Below are positions 25,259 to 35,100 of a DNA stretch of 35,220 nucleotides, piece by piece. The notes under the pieces were generated by a model. The model had not been told where the DNA came from and searched no databases. It saw nothing but the letters and a program-made list of their open reading frames with translations. The DNA lies in NCBI RefSeq assembly GCF_002209565.1, contig NZ_NJIH01000022.1:1-35220 (forward strand), in the 5' to 3' direction. Within the stretch, counting starts at the first letter, position 1, and every line of letters starts with the position of its first letter. Made by a program: the position numbers and the translations under genes. The DNA comes from Candidimonas nitroreducens (GTDB lineage: Bacteria > Pseudomonadota > Gammaproteobacteria > Burkholderiales > Burkholderiaceae_B).

Positions 25259-25912
25259 TCAGTGATGCGTGGTGGTGCTAGAAGAAGGTGCCGACGACGC
25301 AGGCGCCGTGGACGTCGCCGGCGCCTGCTGCGAATTGGTATTGCTTCCCGCGATGGCTCGCGCCGCGGCCGTGGCGTTCTGCTCGGTGCCGACGGCAAAC
25401 ACCAATTCCTGCGAGGTGACCGGGCGGGAATAGCCCGGCGCCGCCATCATGGTGCGCCCCACCACCAGCACCAGGCGCTTGTTGGGGTTCTTGGTGGTGA
25501 TGTCGGTGACTTTCTGCTTGGCGGCCGAATTCAGCTCGAGCGCCAGCAAGCCGGTGCCTTCCTTGTTGGCGCCGGCGCGTATGCCGGTGAGGTCGGAGCG
25601 GGTCAGTACCGGCTGCGGATTGACGTACAAGGTGCCATCGGCAAGCTTGACCGGAGTCCAGCCCTGCTGCTGTTGCGTGTCGGCCAGGAACACGCCCACC
25701 GAAGCGCCATGCTGCGCGGCCGGCTGCCCCGCCTGGCCGGTGGCGCCGGCGGCCGGCGCCGTACCGGTGGACGGCGCGGCAGCGCTGCTGCTGGCCGAGG
25801 ACGATGTGGACGGGCCGGTGCTGCCGTGCTTGCCCGGCATGTTCTGGCAAGCAGCCAACAGCATCAGGCTGGCGGGTACGGCGATTCTGCCAAGCATGCG
25901 TAGTGTCTTCAT
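25259..25912 (-). CDS. Lipoprotein with SecD P1-head-like domain
   Basis: A 217-aa predicted lipoprotein. The signal peptide ends in the lipobox Leu-Ala-Ala-Cys22 (MLLAAC). Residues ~30-70 are a Ser/Ala/Gly-rich linker. Residues ~75-185 (LYVNPQPVLTRSDLTGIRA, GTGLLALELNSAAKQKVTDI, NKRLVLVVGRTMMAAPGYSRPV) follow the pattern of the SecD/SecF P1 head domain. In SecD that domain sits in the periplasm and contacts translocating proteins; here there are no SecD membrane segments. The C-terminal ~30 residues are Ser/Thr/Ala-rich, ending in two His. The ATG at 25912 is preferred for the signal peptide, with AGGGAG just upstream. Function is unknown. Confidence 0.82.
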   Translation of the reverse strand: MKTLRMLGRIAVPASLMLLAACQNMPGKHGSTGPSTSSSASSSAAAPSTGTAPAAGATGQAGQPAAQHGASVGVFLADTQQQQGWTPVKLADGTLYVNPQPVLTRSDLTGIRAGANKEGTGLLALELNSAAKQKVTDITTKNPNKRLVLVVGRTMMAAPGYSRPVTSQELVFAVGTEQNATAAARAIAGSNTNSQQAPATSTAPASSAPSSSTTTHH

Positions 25913-26106
25913 GGGCTCCCTCGTGGTGCGCAAGGCACATCTGATGGTATTAATATAAAACTGATATTCTGCTTGAAGTTTAACAGCATGGCGGCCCGGT
26001 TCCGGCAACAAGTTTTGTCAGTAAAAGGCCGCCGTGTTTCATGACAACGTAAGCCATAGACTGGCATATTATCCAGTTGTCTGGCAATTGATTCCTGGAG
26101 AGCCTC

Positions 26107-26244
26107 GTGGCTGACAACAAACCCAAATTTTCCGCCGGCCTGGTCGTGGCCATCATCACACTGGTTTTCGCCGTTGCATTCGGATTGGTCATCGCGCACG
26201 GCGAACACATGATCAAGGCCCAGGAAAGCGGCAGCCGCACTTAA
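26107..26244 (+). CDS. Small single-span membrane protein (45 aa, GTG start)
   Basis: GTG at 26107 opens a 45-codon frame ending at TAA 26242-26244. The product begins VADNKPKFSAGLVV and has one hydrophobic span (about 10-29, containing AIITLVFAVAFGLVIAHG) and a charged C-terminus (GEHMIKAQESGSRT). GGAGAG lies 5 nt upstream, a strong ribosome site that decides the start. A TATTAT at 26067-26072 may be its -10. It is divergent from the lipoprotein gene. I do not recognise the family; size and layout suggest a membrane-associated accessory peptide. Confidence 0.65.
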   Translation: MADNKPKFSAGLVVAIITLVFAVAFGLVIAHGEHMIKAQESGSRT

Positions 26245-26270
26245 GCACCCCAAGCAAGCCCAAGCGCCAA

Positions 26271-26327
26271 GGCCGCGACGCGGCCGGTGCCCTGCCACAC
26301 TGCTGTGTCTCAAGGCACCAGGCCTTG
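26271..26327. repeat. Two hairpins between the small membrane protein gene and pbpC
   Basis: GGCCGC-GAC-GCGGCC (26271-26285) and CAAGGC-N5-GCCTTG (26311-26327) lie in the 102-bp convergent gap. Neither has a T tract, so they may be weak bidirectional terminators. Confidence 0.4.
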
Positions 26328-26346
26328 CGTGCGACAGAGCACTGAC

Positions 26347-28611
26347 TCAATGCGCGGCGGCCTGCTTCAGCACCGCGCCGCGCACCTCGACGGCGGCGCG
26401 ATCCCGTACCTTTCCCCTGGCGTCCAATAGCTCTATGGTGTGCCGCCCCGGCCATGGCGCCCAGGGCGTTTGCGCCCCCGCCCCCACCTCTTTGCCATCC
26501 ACCTGCCAGCGCACCTGCGCGCCGGCCTGTCCGGCCAGGCCGGCGGCCCGCAGCCACACCTTCTGGTTCAAGACCGGGATGTCCGGATCCAGCGCCAGGA
26601 TGGTGCCGTCCACCGGCTGCGCGATGCGCAGCGCGGCGGGCTCGGCCAGCGCAAGCGGCGCCCCGAGGCGCACGCGATCGACGCCGGTGTCGCCAATGAA
26701 CACGTCGCTGCGGTCGGGCTCGATGCCGTCGTCGAAACTGACGCGGCGCCGGCTCACGTCCGGCGGCATGGCGGGCTCGGCGGCGCTCGCGCCCTTCTCC
26801 AGGTAGGCCATGACGTCGTGCCAGATCGGGCCGGCGCCCGACACGCCCGACACATCGCGCATGCTGTCGCCGTGGCTGTTGCCCACCCACACGCCCACCG
26901 TATAGCGGCGCGACCAGCCCACCGTCCAGTTGTCGCGCATGTCTTTGCTGGTGCCGGTCTTGACCGCCGTCCAGAACGGCGTGGTCAGCGGACTGTCCAT
27001 GCCGAAGGTGCGCGCACGAGCGTGCCGATCCGACAATATGTCGCCCACCACCCAGGCCGCCGCGCGCGTATACACCTGGCTCCAGGGCCCGGCGGGCGTG
27101 GCCGGCAGCAGATGCGCGTCGGAATAGCGCCCCAGGTTGGCCAACGCGCGATAGGCATTGGCCAGGCTCAGCAGGGTTACGTCGGCACTGCCCAGTGCCA
27201 GGCTGTAGCCGTAGTAGTCGCCGCTGTGGTCCAGCGGCAGGCCGAGGCGCAGCAGGCACTGCTGGAAGGCGTCCGGCGTCACCATGACCAGCGTGCGCAC
27301 CGCGGGGATGTTCAGCGACGAGGCCAGCGCGGTGCGTACGCTGACCCAGCCGGAAAACTGATTGTCGTAATTGCGCGGAATGTACAGGCCGTTGCCCGTG
27401 GGCAGATTCAGCGGCGCATCGTCCAGCAGCGACACTGCCGTCAGGCGCTCCTGCTGCAGGGCCTGGGCGTACAAAAAGGGCTTGAGCGTAGAGCCCGCCT
27501 GGCGCAGCGAGCGGGCATTGTCCACCTGCGGCGTCAGCGACAGCCCGGCCCCGCTCGAGCCCACATAGGCCAGCACCTGGCCGCTGGCATTGTCCAGCAC
27601 CACCACCGCGGCATCGCGCACATTGCTGTCGCGCAGCGCACGCACGTTGCGATCCACGCTGTCGAGCACGTAGCGCTGCAGCCTGCCGTCTATGGACGTG
27701 CGCACCGACTGCCCCGCCGCCGCGGGGTGCAGGCGCAGCAGCCAGCGCGCGAACTGCGGCGCCAGGCTGTCGCTATCGGCCAGCGGCGCGGCCGTGCGTT
27801 GCAGGCTGCGGTGCACGAAGCCCGCCAGCCCGGCACATTCACCGCCAGCGCCCATCTCGCCCAGCAGGCGGCAGGTGCGCCGCCGCAACACGCCGTCCGG
27901 AGCATTGGGGCCGCGCAGCAGCACCGCTGCCAGCGCCGCTTCGCGTGCGTCCAGGCCACTGGGATGCTTGCCGAACAACACGCGCGACAGGGCGTCCACG
28001 CCGACCAGCTCGCCGCGGAAGGCCGCCAGGTTCAGATAGGCCTCGAGAATCTGCGGCTTGCTCCAGCGCTGTTCGAGCCGCCGCGCCTGCATGGCCTGGT
28101 CGAGCTTCTGCCGCAATGTGCGCCCTTCCCGCGCACGGCGATAGCCGGGTTCCAGCATGGTCACCAGCTGCATGCTGATCGTGGATGCACCGCGCACCCG
28201 CGAGCCCCAGATGTTGTGCCAGGCCGCGGCGGCCACCGCCTTCCAGTCCACCCCGGCATGACGGTAGAAGCGCCGGTCTTCGGAGAGCACGACCGCGCGC
28301 TGCAAGGCGGGGGATATATCCGGCAGATACACCCAGTCGCCGCGCCGGCCCCGGTAGTCCAGGCGCACGCGTTCCAGCAGGCCGCCGCTGCGATCGAGTA
28401 TGCGCACGTCCGAGGCGCGGTAATCGAGCCTGGCTTGATCGTAGCCAGGCAGCGCGACGCCGCCGCTGGCGCGGACCGCGGCCCACAGGGCTGCCGCAAG
28501 CACCAGGGCCGCAATGGCCAATACCGCCAGCAGCGCCGCCAGCCACCATGCCCGGCGCGGCCGGCGCCGCAGCGCGCGGCCTGGCTCGCGCGGTGCGTCA
28601 GCGGCTGTCAT
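26347..28611 (-). CDS. pbpC: Penicillin-binding protein 1C
   Basis: Bifunctional class A-like penicillin-binding protein, 754 aa. A cytoplasmic basic N-terminus and one membrane anchor (about 22-48) come first. The family 51 glycosyltransferase domain has catalytic Glu111 in LSEDRRFYRHAGVD and GASTISMQL. The transpeptidase domain has Ser374-Thr-Leu-Lys377 (AGSTLKPF), an SSLN motif, and KTGTS. A C-terminal PbpC-specific beta domain follows (about 660-745). It polymerises and may crosslink peptidoglycan. The ATG at 28611 overlaps the stop of the alpha-2-macroglobulin gene by 4 bp (ATGA), so the two are translationally coupled. Confidence 0.96.
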   Translation of the reverse strand: MTAADAPREPGRALRRRPRRAWWLAALLAVLAIAALVLAAALWAAVRASGGVALPGYDQARLDYRASDVRILDRSGGLLERVRLDYRGRRGDWVYLPDISPALQRAVVLSEDRRFYRHAGVDWKAVAAAAWHNIWGSRVRGASTISMQLVTMLEPGYRRAREGRTLRQKLDQAMQARRLEQRWSKPQILEAYLNLAAFRGELVGVDALSRVLFGKHPSGLDAREAALAAVLLRGPNAPDGVLRRRTCRLLGEMGAGGECAGLAGFVHRSLQRTAAPLADSDSLAPQFARWLLRLHPAAAGQSVRTSIDGRLQRYVLDSVDRNVRALRDSNVRDAAVVVLDNASGQVLAYVGSSGAGLSLTPQVDNARSLRQAGSTLKPFLYAQALQQERLTAVSLLDDAPLNLPTGNGLYIPRNYDNQFSGWVSVRTALASSLNIPAVRTLVMVTPDAFQQCLLRLGLPLDHSGDYYGYSLALGSADVTLLSLANAYRALANLGRYSDAHLLPATPAGPWSQVYTRAAAWVVGDILSDRHARARTFGMDSPLTTPFWTAVKTGTSKDMRDNWTVGWSRRYTVGVWVGNSHGDSMRDVSGVSGAGPIWHDVMAYLEKGASAAEPAMPPDVSRRRVSFDDGIEPDRSDVFIGDTGVDRVRLGAPLALAEPAALRIAQPVDGTILALDPDIPVLNQKVWLRAAGLAGQAGAQVRWQVDGKEVGAGAQTPWAPWPGRHTIELLDARGKVRDRAAVEVRGAVLKQAAAH

Positions 28612-31600
28612 TGGCCGTCATCGGTGCTGGCCTGCACGTCCAGCGGCCGGCTATTCGGCAGCACGCCGAACACATCGGGCTGGTACATCGCCTCGACGCG
28701 CGTGGGCGGCAGCCGGAACTGCCCGGGGGTATTGAGCCTAACCGTATATTCCACCAGAGTCTTGCCCTGGGGGAAATACTCGTAATAGGCTCGATAGGCA
28801 TCGAAGCCGCGCTCTACGAAGCTGGGCCACGCCGCCGTTTCTTCGGCCGCGTTCGAGGGCTGCGCGGCTATGGACGAGTCGCGCCCCAGGCCGCTGCCCA
28901 GGATGGTGGCGCCGGCCGGTATCGGGTCGTTCACCACCACCCAGGTGCCCGGGGTCTTGGACACGACCTCGATCTGCACCCGGTACACGTCGCCGCGCGA
29001 CCAGACGCCCGAGCGGGCCTGCGACACCGCGCTGACCTTGCGCGTGACGGCAAAGCCGGCCATCAGAGGCTTGGTGACAGGCACAGCAGCCATGGATCGC
29101 ACCGTGGCCCAGCCCTGGCCCCGGCCTTGGGGCTGTATCAACAGGCTGTCGCTGGCACCGGCCCAGGGCAAATGCAGCGTTTTGGAGCGCACGCCGTCCT
29201 TGACCGGCAGCGCACTCCAGTCCACCGTCGCTGCCGACGCCTGCGAGCCCATGCGCACCGCGACGCGCCCCGAAACCGGCGTGGTCTCGTAGTGCCGCGC
29301 GAATTTTTCCATGGCCAGGCTGCCCAGCAGATTGGCGGTGGTGGTGCGCCAGGCGCCGCGATGCTGTGCGTGCAGCAGGCCCTGCGCCAGGCGCGGCACG
29401 TCTTCTTCCCAGCCGGGCTGTCCGATGACGGTCAGCATCAGCTTGGCCAGATTGACCTGCGGACTGACCATCAGCCACCACCAGTTGTTGTCGCGGTCGT
29501 CGGGGAAGACCATCTCGGTGCCTCGATCCAGCAGGCGCGCGCGCAGCACCTGGGTGGCCTTCTGCAGTTTCGCCGCGCGGCCGGGAATGGCCGGCACGCG
29601 CTGCAGCACCGCCAGCCAGTCGATCACCGCCGAGGTCGGCCAGCGATCCGGCGCGATGGCGATGCTGTCCAGCAGCGCGGGCGTGACCGCGCCGATGCGC
29701 GACAAGGCTTCCAGTGCCAGCAGCTTGCGCTCGTCGAGGTCGCGCTGCGGCGCCCAGGCGCGGCGCTGTATCTTGCCCTGGACAAAGGCCAGCAGGCCGC
29801 GGCGCATGGACTGCAGCACAGGCTCGGGCAGCGTGTAGGGCAGGCCCAGCGCCTGCGCCTCGTTGCTTGCCGTCAGCACATAGGCGGTAAGCACCGCGCT
29901 GCCGTAGCGCATGCCGGGGAAGTAGCTCAGCAGGCCGTCCGCATCGACATAGCTGGCGATGCGCTGCTGCAGGGTCTGCCAGCGCTGCGCGCTGTGCAGG
30001 CCCAGCGCGATAGAGGTGAGCTGCTCCAGGCAAGTGTACGGGTAGCGCTCGAACCACTGCCGCACGCCCGGCAGGCCGCCGGCCAGCGTGGATTGCAGGG
30101 TGACATCCAGGCCACCGAGCGCGCGGCCGTCGGGGCCGGCCAAGGCGCCGGGCGGCACCGCCACCGGCAGAGGCGCGGGCGGGTGGTCCGCATCCACGGC
30201 CAGCAGCGTGGCCTGCTGGGCCGTGACGGGCACCGCGGCAATCAGGGTCTGGGCGATGCGCAAATGATCGCGGGCCGGCGCCGTGGCGCCCAGCTCGCGG
30301 GCCTGCAGATCCCATTGCAGCTGTTCGGCCGCGCCCGTGCCGCGCGCCAGCGGCGCCTGCAGCGCCCAATGCACGATGCCCGCCGCACCGGCGGCCACGT
30401 GCACGGTGCGCACGGGCAGCGACTGGCCGCCCGACTGCTCGGCGTAGGCCGCCTTGACCTCCACGTCCATCGCATGCTTCGTGGTGTTGCGCACGGTCAC
30501 CATGGCCTCGTAGCGGTCGCCGCCGCGCACCAGTTCGGGTAGGCCGGGTATCAGTTGCAGGTCTTGCGTGCTGGCTATGGTGGCGCTGCCGGTGCCGAAG
30601 CGTTCGGCGCCATAGTCGGCCACTGCCACCAGCTTGAAGCGTGTGATGGCATCGTTCAGCGGCACGGTGATGCTGGCCTTGCCGTCCTTGTCCAGCTGCA
30701 CCGCGGGCTTCCATAGCAGCAGCGTGTCCAGCAGTTCGCGCGTCGGGCTCTTGCCACCGCCGCCGCCCGCCGGCAGGGCCTTGCGGCCGTAGTGGCGCCG
30801 GCCTACCACCTGCAGCTGCGCGGTTGCCGTCTGCACGCCATAGGCGCGGCGCCGGCGCATGGCGCCCAGCAGATCCCAGCTGTCATTGGGCATCAGCTCC
30901 AGCAGCGCCTGGTCGACGGCGGCAAAAGCCACTTCGCCATTGGCCGCCGGGCTGCCGTCGGGCAGCGTCACCTGTATCGAAACCTGCGCCTTGCCACGCA
31001 CCTGGTAAGTCTTCTTGTCGGTGCTGACCTTGACCGCCAACTGCTCGCGCTTATCCGACACCTTGATCTCGGTCAGGCCATAGCGGAACGCAGGCTTGGA
31101 CAGATCGATAAGCGCCGTGGCGGCCTGATAGGGCTCGCGGTCGCGCTGGGAATACTTGTGATACCAGGCGCTCGGCTGGCGCCAGCCCCAGGTGAAGAAC
31201 GAATACCACGGCACCTCGCGCAGACGGCCGCGCAGGGCCAGCACCGACACATAGACATTGGGCCCCCATTGCGCCTGCACGGGCAGTTGCACCGTGGGGT
31301 TGTTGCCCTCCAGGTGCACCACCTGCGTGGCCAGTACGCCCTCGCGCTCCACCGCCACCAATGCGGTCGCCTCGCGAAACGGCATGCGCACCTGGAAGCT
31401 CGCGGTTTCGCCGGCCTGGTAGGCCTTCTTTTCCGGGACGATGTCGATGCGATCGTCATTCTGCCCGCCGAACCAGAGTTCGTCGGCGCCCAGCACCCAG
31501 GTCGAAGCCGCCGCGCTCGACACATGGCCCTGCGCGTCGGTGACACTGGCCACCAGCTCGATCGAACCCGGCCCCTTTACCTGCGCCGCGCAGCGGAACT

Positions 31601-34574
31601 CGCCATGCGCATCGGTCTTGCCCTGGCACACCGTGCCCAGCGGCTGCGCTTCGGTGTGATTGTCGTAGCTGTAGAAGCCGCCCACCATGCGCTTGCGGGC
31701 GGAATAAGTAATAATGCGCCGCGCCTGCACGGTAATCGCCGTGCCGGCCTGTGGCCGCCCCGCCGTGTCCAGCGCCACGGTGCGCACGTTCACAGGCTTG
31801 CCCGCCTGCACCCAGTCATCGGCACGGATACCCGCCAGCAGCGCGGCGGGCCATACCGGCACCGTCTGCGACAGCGTCTGGATCTCGCCGTTGGGGTCGG
31901 CGAAGCTGGCCTCGAACACCAGATCCTTGGGGCGGTCGAACTTCGGCAAGGCCGCTATGGCCAGGCGCCCGCCGCCCTGGGCGTCCAGCACCAGCCGCTG
32001 CTTGTTCAGGAACAGGGTCTGCGATTCATCGGCCGACTGCTCGCCCGGCTCGCCGTTCTGTTCGTCCGTGGATACTTGCCGCGGCGGGTAAAAGGAATAA
32101 TCGCTATAGTCCGAAAAATGCACCGACCTGTAGCGCGCCACGCCCGACAGGCTTACCGGCAACTGGCCGGCCGGCCCGCCCGACACATAGGCCAGCTGCA
32201 CGTCGGCACTCAGGCTCGACGGCGCCACCAGCGTCGTACCGCCCTTCTCGTCGCTGATCTTCAAGCTGCCGGTCAGCACCGGCAGCTTGAACGACTCGAC
32301 CCGGAACGAGCCGCTGAACCAGCGGCGCGACTGGCCGCGGCTCTTGCCCGAGAACGCCAGGCTGACGCCGTACTCGCCCTGCTTGGCGGCAGGCGGAATG
32401 GCGAAGCTGGATTGCGCATACACACCGCCGCTGGGCGTGTGCACCCAGTGCAGGCTCTGGTGGTATTCCTGGCCCGACCCCATGTGCCGTATAAACAATG
32501 TATTAGGTAGATCGGCATCGTCCGGCACTTTCATGCCGCCGCGCGTCAGCACGCGCATGAAATGCTTCATCGAGACCGTCTCGCCCACCCGCAGCAGCGT
32601 GCGGTCGAACATTGTATGGGCCACCACTGTCGGGTTGGGGCTGGTGTTGGTGGGCACATTGAAGCGCCACGACTCGATGCCCTGATCCCAGTCCGAGAAC
32701 ACGAAGGCGAAATCTGCCTTGCCGCGCGCCAGGGGATGGTCGGCCGGGATGCGGGCGGTGACGAACAGGCCGCTGAGATCCGTGTCGCGGCAGTAGTTCT
32801 GCGCGCGCAGCGCCTCGGCGTCGTGCCATATGCCCTGCGCATCGGTCTTGCCCTCGGCCAGCAAGCGGCCCGAACAATCGCGCACCGCGACCGCCGCATT
32901 GGGCACCACTTTGCCCTGATCCAGCGTCGTAACCCAGACCAGGGTATCGTCGCGGCCCTGCTTCAAGTGCACCGACAAGTTCGTCACCAGCGCGGAAGTG
33001 CGCACATACATGGGCTTGTCCGGCGCGATCAGGGCCGCGCCCAGACGCGCCGACTTCACTTCCAGCACATGGAAGCCGGGGCTCACCGGCACCCCTATCA
33101 CCTCGAAAGGCCGGGTCGCGCCCGGCTCGGGCTGCGGCAGCTTGAGCGTACGCACCCCCGCAAGGCCGGCGATCACCGGCACCTCGCGCATGGCGACCGC
33201 ATCGGCCTTGTCGGGCCGCGGCTGCTGGTCGGCCATAATGGCGCGCAGCTGCGCCGGCGTCCAGCTCGCCTCGTGCAGCCGGCGCATGCGCGCATACCAG
33301 TGCAATACGTCCACATCGCTTTGCGGCACGAAGTCGCTGACCGTTCCGGCCGGTACCTTCAGATCGTGTGCCGGCAGATCTTGTTCGACATTGCGCACCG
33401 TCAAAGGCACCGCGGCCGGATAATCGTCGTCCGAGCCGCCCTGCGGCGCATTGGCGAAACGCTCGATCACACCGAAAGGCGCGGCCGCGAATTTCACCAG
33501 CGGCGGAAAGCCCGCCGTGCGCACCTGCAGGGGAAATTCCGAGGCATTGGCCAGCGGCCGCCCGGCATCGTCCTTGAGCCCCGGCGGCAGCACGATGCTC
33601 ATGTCGGCGTTCTCCGGGAACGGCCCGGCAAAGCGCACACCCGTGGCCATGCCTTCGCGCGCTGCATCATCGTCGGACGCGGGGCTGCGCTCGCCTTCGG
33701 GCGTCTTCAGGCGAATCTTCTGTGCATCGGCATAGGAAAGATTGGCATTGAAATCGAGGCTGATGGGCAATACCGGCGTGCACGCTGCCCGGGCGTTTTC
33801 ACGCTGGCAGCTGAACGTCGCCTTGAACGGCGGGCGCACTGTGTAATTGGAAACCGCCGCCTGCGTCGAGGCCACGCCGGACACGGCCTGCACGCCCGGC
33901 CCCACGCGCAGCTGGAACTTGGCCTGCGGCGGCAGGCGCCGCTTGCACTGCAGCACCTGTATGGCCGCGTCGTTCCATGAGTCTTTGTCGATATACGCGG
34001 CCTTGAGTATGGCCTGGCGCTGCTCGCCGTTGATGAGGCGCACGGGTATCGCTTCGCCCAGCCCCTGCGCCAGGCACCAGGTGCTGGCCTGCAGCGATTC
34101 AGGCTTGACCGCGCCATTGAAGCGCAGCACGAAGGCCTGGTCTTCGTCGATGACCGAGCCATCGGGCTGCACCGACAGCACCACCGGGCCGCCGGTAGCA
34201 AAAGAGAATTCGGTGGGGCCCGACAGCGGCTTGCCGTCCAGCGCGTGGAAGCCCGGCCGCAGTTGGGCCTTGCATTGCACGCCGGGGCCGGGCTGGTGCG
34301 TGAAGACATACGTCCAGCGGCGCCCGTCCAGCCAGCGGCCGCTGCCTGTTATCGAGGCGTCGTCGCACTGTACGTCGAAAGGCGCCGGGGCCTGGGCGCT
34401 GCCAAAGGCCACCACCGGCACATCGAAAGTGACCTTGACACTTTCCACCCGCGCCACGGCGCCTTGCGGAGAAAACTGGGCCACCTGCGCCGCCCAGGCT
34501 CCCGAAGCCAGCCACAACAGGCCGAAGGCCAGCAAACGACTCTGTGTTCGAGCCGGCATACGCAGTCCCAGCAT
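28608..34574 (-). CDS. Bacterial alpha-2-macroglobulin family protein with thioester
   Basis: A 1988-aa periplasmic protease-trapping protein of the YfhM/YfaS type. Many beta-sandwich MG domains precede the bait region. The thioester motif Cys1515-Leu-Glu-Gln1518 (YPYTCLEQLTS) is intact, in a helical thioester domain with GMRYGSAVLTAYVL. It is thought to catch proteases that enter the periplasm while PbpC repairs the wall. The signal peptide (ends LLWLASGAWA) has no lipobox cysteine, although the Escherichia coli thioester homologue is a lipoprotein, so this form is probably soluble. The start at 34574 has GGGAAG 7 nt upstream; Met6 is possible. pbpC follows with a 4-bp overlap. Confidence 0.95.
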   Translation of the reverse strand: MLGLRMPARTQSRLLAFGLLWLASGAWAAQVAQFSPQGAVARVESVKVTFDVPVVAFGSAQAPAPFDVQCDDASITGSGRWLDGRRWTYVFTHQPGPGVQCKAQLRPGFHALDGKPLSGPTEFSFATGGPVVLSVQPDGSVIDEDQAFVLRFNGAVKPESLQASTWCLAQGLGEAIPVRLINGEQRQAILKAAYIDKDSWNDAAIQVLQCKRRLPPQAKFQLRVGPGVQAVSGVASTQAAVSNYTVRPPFKATFSCQRENARAACTPVLPISLDFNANLSYADAQKIRLKTPEGERSPASDDDAAREGMATGVRFAGPFPENADMSIVLPPGLKDDAGRPLANASEFPLQVRTAGFPPLVKFAAAPFGVIERFANAPQGGSDDDYPAAVPLTVRNVEQDLPAHDLKVPAGTVSDFVPQSDVDVLHWYARMRRLHEASWTPAQLRAIMADQQPRPDKADAVAMREVPVIAGLAGVRTLKLPQPEPGATRPFEVIGVPVSPGFHVLEVKSARLGAALIAPDKPMYVRTSALVTNLSVHLKQGRDDTLVWVTTLDQGKVVPNAAVAVRDCSGRLLAEGKTDAQGIWHDAEALRAQNYCRDTDLSGLFVTARIPADHPLARGKADFAFVFSDWDQGIESWRFNVPTNTSPNPTVVAHTMFDRTLLRVGETVSMKHFMRVLTRGGMKVPDDADLPNTLFIRHMGSGQEYHQSLHWVHTPSGGVYAQSSFAIPPAAKQGEYGVSLAFSGKSRGQSRRWFSGSFRVESFKLPVLTGSLKISDEKGGTTLVAPSSLSADVQLAYVSGGPAGQLPVSLSGVARYRSVHFSDYSDYSFYPPRQVSTDEQNGEPGEQSADESQTLFLNKQRLVLDAQGGGRLAIAALPKFDRPKDLVFEASFADPNGEIQTLSQTVPVWPAALLAGIRADDWVQAGKPVNVRTVALDTAGRPQAGTAITVQARRIITYSARKRMVGGFYSYDNHTEAQPLGTVCQGKTDAHGEFRCAAQVKGPGSIELVASVTDAQGHVSSAAASTWVLGADELWFGGQNDDRIDIVPEKKAYQAGETASFQVRMPFREATALVAVEREGVLATQVVHLEGNNPTVQLPVQAQWGPNVYVSVLALRGRLREVPWYSFFTWGWRQPSAWYHKYSQRDREPYQAATALIDLSKPAFRYGLTEIKVSDKREQLAVKVSTDKKTYQVRGKAQVSIQVTLPDGSPAANGEVAFAAVDQALLELMPNDSWDLLGAMRRRRAYGVQTATAQLQVVGRRHYGRKALPAGGGGGKSPTRELLDTLLLWKPAVQLDKDGKASITVPLNDAITRFKLVAVADYGAERFGTGSATIASTQDLQLIPGLPELVRGGDRYEAMVTVRNTTKHAMDVEVKAAYAEQSGGQSLPVRTVHVAAGAAGIVHWALQAPLARGTGAAEQLQWDLQARELGATAPARDHLRIAQTLIAAVPVTAQQATLLAVDADHPPAPLPVAVPPGALAGPDGRALGGLDVTLQSTLAGGLPGVRQWFERYPYTCLEQLTSIALGLHSAQRWQTLQQRIASYVDADGLLSYFPGMRYGSAVLTAYVLTASNEAQALGLPYTLPEPVLQSMRRGLLAFVQGKIQRRAWAPQRDLDERKLLALEALSRIGAVTPALLDSIAIAPDRWPTSAVIDWLAVLQRVPAIPGRAAKLQKATQVLRARLLDRGTEMVFPDDRDNNWWWLMVSPQVNLAKLMLTVIGQPGWEEDVPRLAQGLLHAQHRGAWRTTTANLLGSLAMEKFARHYETTPVSGRVAVRMGSQASAATVDWSALPVKDGVRSKTLHLPWAGASDSLLIQPQGRGQGWATVRSMAAVPVTKPLMAGFAVTRKVSAVSQARSGVWSRGDVYRVQIEVVSKTPGTWVVVNDPIPAGATILGSGLGRDSSIAAQPSNAAEETAAWPSFVERGFDAYRAYYEYFPQGKTLVEYTVRLNTPGQFRLPPTRVEAMYQPDVFGVLPNSRPLDVQASTDDGQ

Positions 34575-34916
34575 CTTGTTCTTCCCCGGTGCGCCGCCGC
34601 GGCCCGTTGCCGCGGAGCTTCTTGATATTGGTGTCTTGCCGCACTATAGCCCAACATTTTCCCAAGGCATGTTACACACCGCAACCTGAAATCCGCGAGT
34701 GAAAGCGAGGCGGGGCCGGGGCCGGGCGGCATCGGGCGGAGCCCGGAGATGCGGGCCCCAAAGAGGCGGAGCCGGGATGTATGAATCCGGGACGCACGCC
34801 AGGATCCGGGGCACATGAACCGGGCGTGCGCGGCTTCTGCAAGGCTCCGCGTTCCTTGATAGAATGGCGAGCTTAGCGTAAGGCATGGCGCCAACAGCCC
34901 CACCCGCCTTGCGTTT
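34575..34916. other. Intergenic region between the macroglobulin gene and the tRNA, with probable tRNA promoter
   Basis: A 342-bp gap without a convincing gene. A TAGAAT hexamer at 34860-34865 on the plus strand is a plausible -10 for the tRNA, about 50 bp upstream of it; the -35 is poor. The part 34690-34830 is GC-rich with repeated CCGGG/CGGAG strings but no clean array. Confidence 0.45.
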
Positions 34917-34995
<79 letters not shown>

Positions 34996-35003
34996 AATAA
35001 ATC

Positions 35004-35038
35004 AAGGACTTACGTGAGAGCGTGAGTCCTTTTCTTTT
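35004..35038 (+). terminator. Intrinsic terminator of the tRNA gene
   Basis: AAGGACT (35004-35010) pairs with AGTCCTT (35025-35031), with additional ACG/CGT pairing inside, and is followed by TTTTCTTTT. It starts 9 nt after the tRNA CCA end. Confidence 0.85.
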
Positions 35039-35055
35039 GTCCGATGTGACCGTTT

Positions 35056-35072
35056 ATGAGACAGTGTCTCAT
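35056..35072. repeat. 17-bp perfect palindrome between the tRNA terminator and the IS end
   Basis: ATGAGACA-G-TGTCTCAT has 8-bp arms around one base. It lies in the 62-bp strip between the terminator and the insertion sequence. It could be an operator, a recombination core or a remnant of another mobile element; nothing adjacent identifies its ligand. Confidence 0.6.
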
Positions 35073-35100
35073 ACACAGCGTTACGACACACTACTAAACC

